Source: Ischnura elegans
Lineage: Eukaryota > Arthropoda > Insecta > Odonata > Coenagrionidae
Direction: 5' to 3'
Assembly: GCF_921293095.1 (NCBI RefSeq)
Contig: NC_060251.1
Coordinates: 38,421,644 to 38,485,643 of the forward strand
DNA: 64,000 bases
This document shows positions 12,295 through 24,400 of this stretch, in pieces (within the stretch, counting starts at the first letter, position 1; each line of letters opens with the position of its first letter). Made by a program: the position numbers and the translations under genes. Under the pieces are notes generated by a model, which searched no databases, was not told the origin of the DNA, and saw nothing but the letters and a program-made list of their open reading frames with translations.

Positions 12295-12455
12295 TTATTG
12301 ATACCCTTCCCAGTAAAAGGTTTCCGAGTTCTTGTTAGTGAAGAAATATGGTGCTCTAGTCGTTGGGCATTTGTATTCATCTATCAGGATATCATCCAAT
12401 GTCCTTGATTTGGCTCCAACAGGCTCCAGCATGTTATTCCACAGAAGAATGGACG
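12295..12455 (-). CDS. PLB1-like gene 2, exon 7 and stop
   Basis: 161 bases. SILLWNNMLEPVGAKSRTLD through NKNSETFYWEGYQ and TAA at 12297-12295. Acceptor CATTGTAG. Same length as exon 7 of genes 3 and 4. Confidence 0.85.
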
Positions 12456-15400
12456 CTACAATGCAATTTAAAAAATACCTGTTAATGATTAAAGTATTAA
12501 ATAATGATAGGTTAATTAATTATTAGATAAGCTATGACAAGATTTTATGATTATTGTCTCCTTTTCCGGTTTACAAAACGTTATGTTTCTTCAGGTCTAA
12601 ATTATTTATCACAGGAATGCAATAACTCATTATTTTGTTTTAATCCGTGTATCTCTGTTTTTTTCCAAAGAAATTAGGAATTCTTAACCCTTTTAAATTC
12701 TAAACCCATTGTATGAAGGAAATAGGTAGCAATTTTCTAAAATTACCTGTTGCCAATCCTCTTTGGTTCAGATGGAAGCACTCCTTCGTCCAAATAGGAA
12801 GTCTCTCCATCAAATATCGTACAAGTTGTGGGTTTTCTGGCTCGCCTGATTTAGTTGGACCGTTGAGAATGGCAGGAAAGGGCTGAAAAGTCACCGCAAA
12901 ATCTTCTCTACCCTCGTATCTTCCACTTAAGGTCTTTAATAAAGAGACGTGTACATATTCATTTTGGTGAGGGAGCATTTTTGTGATACGATACCGCAAG
13001 TCACATTTACTATGTGTGAGAAAATTTTATGGAAAAAGATCTTCCTCTATCTTAAATTTAATATTTCCTAGGAGGATACCTCAGTGTGGAAAATTGAGTG
13101 GTTAGTAAAATATATCTGCCAAATACTTCGAAGTGTCTTTGAAACCTTCCTAAGAAAGCAGCGACATATACAGGTTGGAGAAATGTTGTGTCACGAAATT
13201 TTAATACTGGATCGCTGATGCCAGCGAATGAGGAGGTCATTTTGAAGATTACAACACACCGCGACCCAATAATTCAATTGATTCGACCGGACACCCGGGG
13301 GAGAGAATGGGGTGGGAGGAAGAAAGGAGAGAAGGGCCGGATAGGATACACGCGACGCCACAAGGAGGGGATAGGAATGGAAGTGTAGGATAGGGAATAC
13401 CCACGTTGCCATTGCGACATCGGGACCCTCCAATAGCGCTACCGTTACTTTATTTATCTACGAAATCGGCAGATTTTTCTATCTGGAGAAATATCCATCA
13501 GTCATTTTGTTGGATAGAAGATAGTTCGATAGCTGATTCCAGTAGGTACCAAAATTACTTATTCTGTATTGGTCGAAAACGCACCATTTTTAAACTACAT
13601 AAACTTTGAGACAAGTGCTCCGATTGGCTGCGAGAGTGCTCGACAGGCAAATCCAAAAAATTGTATATTGTATTGTATATCGCTTTTACCACGTACAAAG
13701 AACTTTGGCATTAATACACTGCAGCTTTTGATTTCCTATTAACGATAATACACGTTTAGTTTTGTACATATCAAGATCGCACAATCATCCACTTACCTTC
13801 GACTTGAAAATGATACAGTTCCTTATACATAGACCCCTTCCGACACTTGTGCCACTAGTGACAAAATTTGGAGTGTGATTTAATGCGCTGGAACCGTGTT
13901 TAAATTATAACTTCTGCTGCTGCATAGTGGAGCCTCGTATGGTGATATAAACTCAATGGTTACATCATTCAAAGTAATGAGTCGTCTAGAGCATTCGGCA
14001 ACGGTGCAAACTCGCGGTAAATCGCAGTACTTGGCTTTCTGTCGTTTAAAAATGGTGCGTTTTCGATCTAAACACCATTGGTAATTTTGTTTCCTACTGT
14101 CATTAGCTATGTTGGGTTAAATTTATTTGACTCAATTTTTCTCCAACCTTTATGCATCGCGTTATGAACCATTATAAGCAAGCACATCTATTATCATTTG
14201 TTATCTAAGATTGATGTTACAACTCATGTTTTGAGATGAAGGGATGATTTACATGCTGATCTCGTCTGTTTTAATGCGTTAAAGTAATACAGTGGAACTT
14301 GGTTAATTCGAAGATCAACGTACTAGTTAAAAAATTCGAATTATCGAGTAATTCGAGTTAACCCTCCAGCAGGCGCGCCATATTCTCTGACACTAGCGGG
14401 CGCGCGTGGCACTCAGTGCAACACTTGGTTTTCCTCTGATATTAATAACAAAAACTCGAATTAAGAAGCGTACACTCATGATCTTGTTGGAATAATTGGT
14501 GCGTTTGGTTCACTGACCAACTACTATTAATAACGTGAGGCCGAAGCGGCACAACGTTGCACTTTGCGCCAAAGCGCGCCCGCTGGAGGGAAGAAGTCTT
14601 TAATAAATAGGTAAAAAAAATATTTTTCCAATCAATTCTCTTTATTAAATTGACACTGTTGCAATATAAATACTTTGAACATGCCTATTAACAAGATTAA
14701 TGTCACCTTATATCGGGAATATTTATTTCAACAAACTACGAAGTAAAGTATAGTAACATTTTTATTGTAACCTCAAAATGTTCTCAACAACATCTGAACT
14801 GCTGTGCACTACGAACTTAACTCGTAATCGTATACGTTTAGACAAGATGTCATTTTTGACAATGGCGTTATTAAAGGGTATTTTCAATGGATTTATAATA
14901 ATCTTTAGCCGTAGATTATAATTTATACCTTAATTTAACACACAATAAATTCGAATTATCCAAAATAGAATTCGAATTATCCACGATTTTTTAGCATTGC
15001 TTGGATAAAAAATGCTAGGGACCAAGAGAAATATTCAAATTAAAGAATATATCGAATTAAAGGAGTTCGAATTATTCAGGTTCCACGGTAATCCATTATA
15101 AAATAGGAAATAGTATAGTGTAAGGCTAAAATTCAAGGAAACCTATGGACACAATGGAGCTAAAAGGACGTACATTAAATAATTGCGGTACGTTGAAAGG
15201 ACTGAAATTTTAGTTGGGAGTCTTAGATTTGAATGAAACGGTAAATGGTTGTATAACACTTAAATCTGCTTTACTTGTGCAGATATACTAAGTAAATCGA
15301 ATGTATTAGCTGCTAAATGTGAAAATCTTTGACCTTGCCCCTAAAAATGAACGACAAAAATGTTGTAATGAATTTAAATACAGTTAATAGCCATGTCTTT

Positions 15401-18400
15401 CGGAGAAAGACGAATAATATAAAATAGAGCAATCAAAAGAATTTTACGGTGCGAGTAATTAGGAAATAAAATAGGGTAACATTGGGTTGTTTTTGAGTTG
15501 AAAGACCTTTTGCGAGAACTCCAAATTGGAAATGCTTGCCAATGCTATGCCCAGCAGGGAAGAAACTGTCTACACATTACAAAGCTATACTGCTGGATAT
15601 GTAAGATAGTAATATGTTTTTATTCTTCTATCAGCTCTCATTCAAATCACGAATTGATCGGAGGAGTTTCAAAGGATTTAGCTATTTGAACTTATTGCGA
15701 AAGTCAAGGTTTTGAGAGAGAGGTTGAATTTTCATGCTATTACAAACTTTGATGACTGAAAAGGTGAATAATTTAGTTTTTTGAAGTCAATTAAGAAGAC
15801 TTGAATGTTAAATATACAAGAATTGCCGTGAGAAAAATTCCCTTGGACCGGAATCGAGCCACGGACCTTAGGCTTTCCGGGCCACTGCGCTGTCAACTAC
15901 GCTATCCAGGTTCTGTAATTCCCATGGCAATATTACCGAGGTGTTAGGTTAAGAATGTTAAAGCATACATTTCAATTCGGGTGAAGTAATGGTATACACC
16001 TTAAATTACCGTGCAAAAGTAAATTCAAAATTACCAGTTCTTCTTCAACTGCTTGATACTCTCGGACTTGTGAACTAATGTTGACCTTGGTCCCCTCAAA
16101 ATTAGGGCTAACGTACAAGCAGGAACAGAACACACGACGAATAACTTCGCATGTCAATGAACTTGGAATCCTCGCCGAGATAGTTGGATCTGGAAAATGG
16201 AAATAGTTCTGATGCTGAGCCATCGTTTCAGTGAGTGATCCATGAGGTACAGTGCAAGCCAAAACCAGGAAATATCGTAATTCTTCACAATTGCAAACCA
16301 GGCATGCAGCACTCATCTTAGCCTTCATCAGAAACGCACGCGTTCGCCGGACACAGGCCAAGCTCGCCGGACAACGACACACGGCCAGGCCATAAACTGG
16401 GAGAGTGCTAAGGACACGAACATGCTACCATGCATATAAAACTAAATGTTAGTAATAGAAAAAGGGAAAAGCTAGCTTAGTAAGTGATTCATGTATGAGT
16501 TATAACATATAGAAATTTCATGCATATAGTTAGAAGATATTGGCAAATATAATAAGTTATTTATTAGAGAGTGAATATGCAATGCTTCAAGCGTCTGAAA
16601 AAATATTAACATTCGTGAGATTGCGCAATTCTATTGTTGATAATGACTCAAATCTCTCGTTTTATTAAGATCAAAGATTGTTTAAGACAATGGTATAGTA
16701 GGGGTATTTCTAGTCTTCATCATGGCCTATTAATCTTAGCCTTCATCAGAAACGCATACGTTCGCCGGACAACGACACACGGTCAGGCCATAACCTAGGA
16801 GAGTGCTAAGGACACGAACATGCTACCATGCAAATAAAACTAATTATTAGTAATTGAAAAACGAAAAGCAGGCCTTGTAAGTGATTCATGCATTATCATG
16901 GATATCATATCAAAAGTTCCTATGGATAGTTAGTATGTATTTAAAAAATATAATGAGTTAATAAGTACAGTGGGAAATTGAAAAACTTCAGAAGGTAGGG
17001 GGTAGGTAATTTAAAGCATTTTTTGTCCGCAAATATGGGGCCGAAATTGTTTCTGAGCTATGGCGTTGTAAAAAGTTTTTAGATGCGCTTTGCAGTAACC
17101 ATGAAGAGGTTATTCTTGGTATACAGCCTTTTCGACATTTTACGTAATACTCTGGAATTATAAGAAAATTAAATACTTAAGGTTGAACAAAAATGCGCAT
17201 TTTTAACTGTGTGAAACAAACTTAAAACTGGTGATATTCCTCAATAGTATTCTTGATACTCCCTCTTATCTCTCGCTTAAAGGTTTGATGTTTCAGAAAA
17301 TGGTATAGAAAGGATTTAACAACATAATTTTTTTAAATTTACTGTAGTACTCTTCAAACTCGTTAGAAATTTAAATATTTTGCTCCCGTTATTTTCTGAA
17401 TACACCCCAACGTATTTGTGGAATGAGAAGAAGGATCAAAATGCGGAAAGGATCGTTTTAGGAATTCTTTTTCCCCTGAATAATACCGCTTGTCGTAAAT
17501 GGGATAAAATACCAACTGATGTTAAAAATTGCATATCTGCAAAAATATTTGAACTGAAATATTATAATTTTATAATTTCTTGGGAATAGCATATCTGTTA
17601 AAACATTATTTGCATAGAATAGAAGAAATTTTGAACATTAGCTATCATTATATACATTGATACGTTGCAATATAGCGATTATTCCCCAGTAGAAATGTTT
17701 TTTATTTTCATTTTTACCGGAATAAAATAAATTTATATGTAAAATTTAAGGAACACTTGAAAATAGTATACTAAGAGATATTTCGAGCGCCAAAGGTTTC
17801 TTGAAGTCGGGATAGAGAAAAATGCCCTGGTTATTAACGTACTTATTGGTACAGAAAAAGCCTTTAACTGAATAACCATGATGTCAATAATTTTAACCAC
17901 TTACATGCATAATTTATTAATTTTAAAATTAGATAAGTTAGTGTGTTTCCAAGAATTCATGAAAAGTTACGCCATTGTTATCCCAGTTGAAGGTATGTAA
18001 CTGCCCTCTCCCACTGCGGCAGATAAACGGGAAGATAAAATGTCATTGGAGGCATATAACTAATTTGAAGGTTGACTACTTAAGTTATAATCAATAGTCC
18101 ACCTGGTTTATTATTTCATCCCCCACACCTGGACTTCAGAAAATTAATCGTTCCAGTCCCCCTGCAAAATGTTGTAGGCCTTTGCAAGGACTGCATCATA
18201 ACCATAATTGGAACCAGTCTCACCTAAAATGGACAGCAGGTTCACGTACATTTTGGGCACATGTTTGTACAAGTAGTCCAGCGCCTTTTGTAAGTGAAGA
18301 AAATGCTGTCGTGAGGAGTGCTTCTCTCGATCAAAACAATGATAGGAGCAGAGGTCATTGTGTCCAATAAGAATGGTGAGGAGCTATATGAAAGAAAGTA

Positions 18401-21400
18401 AAGACTTGTTTAGAAATTATCGATAGCTGAAGTCAAGGAAGTTCCCTAACGAAGCAATGAAATGCCATTTTCACTTCTAAAATAGGTATATTTTTCCATT
18501 ATTTGTCCTCAACTAGTGAAAAGAAAAATTTGGCTTAAGATTTACCGAAAATTGTGCTTGATAATTATAATTTTTATGTAAGGTCTTAGGATGATAATGA
18601 TCTGAGCATAAGAAAATCACTGATTATAATTAAAATGCCATTTTGACACTTGCCTGATTTTCAGTTCGTTATGCCAAAAAATAACGCATCATGCCAGTGT
18701 GTTTTGAGTTTCTTATTAACATTTTAATGCTGTAACTGTAGTCAAATAATATTAGTTTCATGAAAATGGCAATTTGTATGCTCAAAAAATCGAAAAAGCA
18801 TACGGTCTGTATTATAATTTTTGAAAGCTGTAAATTTACCAAATTTGCTTGTGTAATATTGGTGGATGCCATAATGGTATAAAAAACTTCTTTCTTAGAA
18901 AATATGCTAAAGGTATTTGCGTTTCACTCAAAATGGAATATTTTTTAGAAAGTTGGACTTTTGCACATTCCTCTCTGCTTAATGGGATTACCTTCCAGTC
19001 ATTGTTGAAGTCAATTCTCTTGTCTCTCTTCATTTTCTTTATCAATAGCCGCACTTGGTTATGAATATCGTCGTCTATCGCACTTGGGATAGCGACGTTT
19101 AGCTGAGCATTATATGACAAAAAATCTCCTCTTCCTTTAGCGAAACCAATCACATTAGGGTTGAAAATCTTAATTAGATTCGGCAGGGTAGTGATTTCAC
19201 GCCATGTTCCGACACCTCCTGTTCGTAATTAAGAGGTAATGCAAATCAATGACGATTAAAATCATTAAAAAATAATCGGTTAAATAAAATGATCAGTTTA
19301 GTTGCCAATACCTTTTTTTGTCTAAAACCTATTAACTAAAGATACATTCAATATATTTGGGTTATGTGATGAGAGGTAGTCTTCGAGTTGAATGAGTTAA
19401 AGATTACTATTCCTGCAAATCTTTCATATCACTGAATCAAAGGCCTTTTTAGTGACTGCTTGCAGTATTTTTTGGATCACCGAATTTTAATTGACGGGCC
19501 ATTGTGAGTATTATTTTTGTCTACCCCGGCTTTTAACTCGTGGTAAATCCATATCCATCTCATATTATTTTAAAATCTAGCATGGTGTTAAGTCCATACT
19601 AAACGGATACGAAAGACGAAGCCGCGCATATAATCTTCTCTGCCGTCACTATACATACAAAGTGTGGAACCTAATTGCTATACGAATATATATAATATTC
19701 TGCAAACTCTAGTGGCATAATTTCGATTTAAATGGAAGTTACACAGGACATTCATATTGACTGCGAAATGGTAAAAGAATTCACGAAAGTCACTCGAAAT
19801 AAGTCTCTCTAGAAGTGGACCAGATGATAACCATCACTCCAGCTCAGTTAAATTTACACTTTCGATCTACACATATTGAAGTTCTCGATTGAATCACCTG
19901 TCCATAGTGCAGCATTTCCAACACGTTAGGCGTGTTCCAATCGGAACATTAACAGGAATGTAGACCAATGTATAGGCGTCATTAAATTGACGACGTGAAA
20001 AAAATCCTTTTATGATGTCACGAGAAGAAAATGAAGGAAGTTGGCTGCAAAACAGAGAGAAATTTATCGACCATTGTTTCCACACTTATGCCATTATCGA
20101 GAAGCCCTTAATTGTTTTTAAGATTCTTGGAGGCTCTATCGTGTGAGAATGATAGTCTGTCGCCATTGAAACGTTTATCTTTCCGCTCTCACCTCCTGTC
20201 ATGGATACGCCTCTGTCCTGAATTATGACACCGAAAGGGTAAATCTCCCTCGCAGAATTCCCCGCGGTCAGTGAGTCACCAATGGCAGCGATGACGTCGA
20301 TATCTCCTGGTCGCAGCTTGTGGACAGTGGTCGGCCGGCTCTCGGATCGCCATCCTGCTCCCTCAGGGTCGACTTCGCAAGGGTGCGGTATCCACGGCGG
20401 TATCCTGTCTTGAATCGGTTCTCTGTAAGGGTTGTTCTGTGGATACCTCAGGTTTCTCGTGTCCTGTTGTTGAAAATAACGGATCTATGAATTCCCGAAT
20501 CCTCGGCTGAAGTATTGATGATTATTAATACCACAATTCAACGATCGGCTTCAGAAATTCAGGCCTCTTTTTGAAACAAAAATATGAATATGTGATGAAA
20601 AAATATGATTATAGAATGCGTAGCAAGGTTTTCGGGTTGACCTCCGCGTCGATGAAACGACGCAGAGGTCAACCCGAAAACCTTGCTACGCATGCTGCAC
20701 CACCCCGCGAAAGTCTCTATCAACGTGATAATAGAATGTAAATCAATCACAATTCAATGGCCGCGTTTGAGAACACCGTTCCCGTGAGTCCATTCACCCA
20801 ACCCGACCAGCTAGTGTACATAGATATCTAAAATACGGTTTCGCAGCGAGTTTCATTAGTATCGGCGGTTTACGGGAAATTCTGCGTATTAAGGCCGTTT
20901 TACACGGGGGATGTACTTGCACAATCGGAGGTGTGTGCGAAGGCCCAAAGAAGATCGTGCCGTGTAAAGCGGTGAATAGGTAGAACATATGCGAGAATAT
21001 TGGATGCGATTGGGCACAATAATCTCTACTATAATTCCAAGCTCGCATTCCCGCAATTTCAACATGTGTTCATTGCTAACCTGCGTGATGCCGTGCTTCG
21101 TGTAAAACTGCCGTTACGCTTTGCCAAGCGAGCTTTTTCGCCTACTAAAGGATGCATCTTCAGGCGATAAAGGGCTATATTCTCATAGATTATAGCCAAG
21201 GCTATCCCATGAGCAGAAAAAAGATGCTAAGTATACAATGTAGTGAACAATCATTACCTGATGCGCCCTGCAATGGCACCGAAAGCTCGCTTGCAAAAGC
21301 GTAATACGCACCTGCTTCCTAAAACCTCCGATACATGCAATTTTAAAAAAATATTGAATTTTTTATGCCTTTATTGCGTTGCCTCAGTAAAATTTTGTTC

Positions 21401-24400
21401 GCATGAAAAAGAAAACTTAAATGTGGGGGTGAGAAGCCAAGTGACTGGAGCGATTTCCTATAACATAAGTGTGTAAAAATATTGTTATTTATTTTAATAT
21501 GGAAAAATTCAATTCCATCGCTCTTAAAACTTCGGATTTTTGTACAAAAACCTTAGCATTTGGCAGTGCTCCGAACTCTCCAAATACAATAAAGAAAATC
21601 CAAAATACGATAAGTTTGGGAGAAACCTTTCCATCAGACGGTATAAAAGAGGAGCTCTGGATTTTTTCCATCGATGCCAAACTTCATCCGTTACTTCACC
21701 TCAACTGAACCGGTTTTCGGCACTGTATAAATCTACCCGCAGACCCTCAGCCTCTTCCGCCGCGGGCTATCCCAAATTTCTGCGCGTGGACTGATCTCCC
21801 CCATCCATAAAATTAAATCCGGTCTCTTCCGGAACCAGAGAGCTTCTCCAACGCCTTCAGTCGCCGTCCAGCGATTAGAGGAAGAAGGCAATCGAGGAAG
21901 ATCAGGGCGAAAGAAGAGTGGACGAAGATGAAGCTTGCTCCGGCGCTAGGGTGTCTGCTTGTCGCGGTGGTTGGTCTTTGCGAGGCTGATAGTTCACTGC
22001 TCCAGAATTGGGAACAGCGCTACTATGACTTCAGTCTGAGGCTTGCCAGGGTTTTGAACGGATCGACGCTGCCGGTAAGTCAGGCATCGTCCATTACACA
22101 TTTTTTCGGAGTTGGCACCGATTTGAAGCACTGCCAGAAGCTAAAGCTCCTTGCACAAAGCGATATTGGACGGCCGGTAAAAAAAATCCGACCGCCATTT
22201 TATCGGTGAAGCGCTGCTTGCACATACACCAGATTTTAACCGATCACATGATCACTTGCTTGGTTTACATGATCAACCGACTTTTATCGCTAAATGTACG
22301 TATTCGGTCAGGGTGCAAGTTCCCATACCCTACCGTTGTCCACTATTTGAATGTGGACGGTCGATATTTTACCGGCCGTCAATAATCGTTGAGTGTGCAA
22401 GGAAACTAAGGTTTGTGGTCTAGTATTGTATAAAAAATAATGACGGTCTTTGGTAAAGCATATGTAAAAATTACGGAGTATTTCCCTAAAAAGTTGGTTG
22501 GACCAAATGATACTTATGATACACACCGCTAATTAATTACAATACTTGAATAGTACTGAACTAAGCGAAATTAAGAAATAAAATCACCAAAAATACTTGA
22601 TAATGATCAATTGGCAAGATACTAGATGGTTTTTAAGGCTTAGAAATTAATTAATTACTGAACTGAGATTTGATTCCCCACACTATTTCAGAGTTTGACA
22701 TCGACGTCTAAACTCAGCTGCATTCTAACACTGACGGGCCCATGGCCTTGTTTGAATACTTAGATTTTTCCCATGATCATGTATTTATATCCATAATGCC
22801 TTAACACTTCCTTTTTGGCTAATTAACACGTAAATCATTTAGTGAGCAACGTAAGAGAATCATGGTGTATTTTTAGAAAACGGATGAATTCGTAAAAGAA
22901 AAATTCATTATTCCGAGCTAGTGTTTAGTGAGCAGTAGTTGAGAGTATAGTGTATGATAGAGAGCCGCGCAGAAAGTCAACTACTTGTTTCATTAAATGA
23001 TGCATTGCAAGTAAATTAATTAAAAAGGCATGATCGCAACAGCATTTCATCGTGCAATTCACAATGACAGCGGAATAAATACCTTTTAGAGGAGTTGCCC
23101 TTCAGGGAAAAGTCCCACCTTGCCTGCTAAATGAGGTCACGGGTTCGAGTCCCGCCATTGTAGGTTGCCCTTATCCAGGGCATGGATGTTCATTATATTT
23201 AATTTCTAACTTGTTGGAGAAACCCCTAGGTAAAGGCTAATATAGTTCTGCTTTCGGAGGTATGGCATTAAAAAAATAAATAGGGGAGGATATATTATTG
23301 GAGAATTCTAGCAAAAACATTTTCCGAAGATTGAGGCGCCAGTCATTGCTAGGATGTCGTTTTTAGACAGATGCTGTCCTTATTGATGCGCTGTCTGCGA
23401 CTTAAGATGTCTCTGGTGTCCCACGAAACACTAAGCTGATAACTTAACATCATTTTAATCTTTTAAGCTTCTTGGCGACACTAAATTTCAGGACTTCTCA
23501 AATTCGAAAATGTGAATATTTTCTACTCTTCCATAATTATTGTGGCAGCGACATATTTCGTCATTAAACTGTACTGCACAAAAGTACACGTGCCTTAAAT
23601 ATTTCCTGAATAGAGGTGAGAATGCATACATTTTTGATGTCACTTAAGAGGCAATATTGGGTTAACATTACTAGGAAAATATTTAATTTGGTAGTAATGT
23701 TAACTCTCTTGGTGAAAAATTACAAAATAAAATATTGAGAGTAATTCCTATCATTTTTCCCTAACAGGAACTCACAGCAAGCGCTTACGATCCCAGTGAA
23801 TGGTGGAAGATCCTCCAGGACAGAATCCCTGAGGACATTAAATTTCCCTGTCATTACACCGAAGATAAACCCGTGTGGAGATCTCGCAGTTCTCCGGCAA
23901 GCGTTCACCAACTCCGACCGGGAGATATCGATGTGATTATGACTCTGGGGGATTCCATATCAGCTGCGGCAGCGGCCAGAGAACCAGCACCCCTTGGATT
24001 CTTCACCGACCACAGAGGAGTTTCCTTCGTTGGAGGTGAGAAAATAAAACAGTGGGTGTGGGCTCCTTGGACTCTTTACACTTGGGACACTACAGTCCCG
24101 TAGGACACTGACTTTGCATAGGGATTAAATGGATGCCGAAGAAGCATTTAGGATAGGAAGTAAATGGTGCTGCCAATACTTCGGCTTCAGCCACAGTACC
24201 TTCTTCGATATATTGGCACTAAAGCCTATGAGTGATATAAATAATTTTTCGCGTTAAATTTAGCATTTTTTCATGATAATTATTCAATATTTAGAAAATG
24301 TTATCTATCGCATTCGCCTTTCATATAAAAGTAGTGATGACGATGGATGGGTACGGGATATTTAGTACATGGTAGTGACATAAGTTAAGGATCAGTGTCT

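Larger units (their letters stand above)
11820..21424. repeat. Segmental duplication unit 2, left part (gene 2 exons 2-7)
   Basis: Matches unit 4 from about 42250 (gene 3' flank, 12000-13250 against 43020-44290) and unit 1 through intron 1 until GAAAACTTAAATGT at 21424, where homology stops at the insertion carrying gene 3. Confidence 0.8.

Noticed and set aside
23142-23152. tRNA B-box-like GGTTCGAGTCC, and similar ones at 7990-8060, 25590, 35755 and 53013
   Set aside because: No cloverleaf can be folded around them and each continues into a repeated body with an A-rich or simple tail, so they are SINE heads, not tRNA genes.
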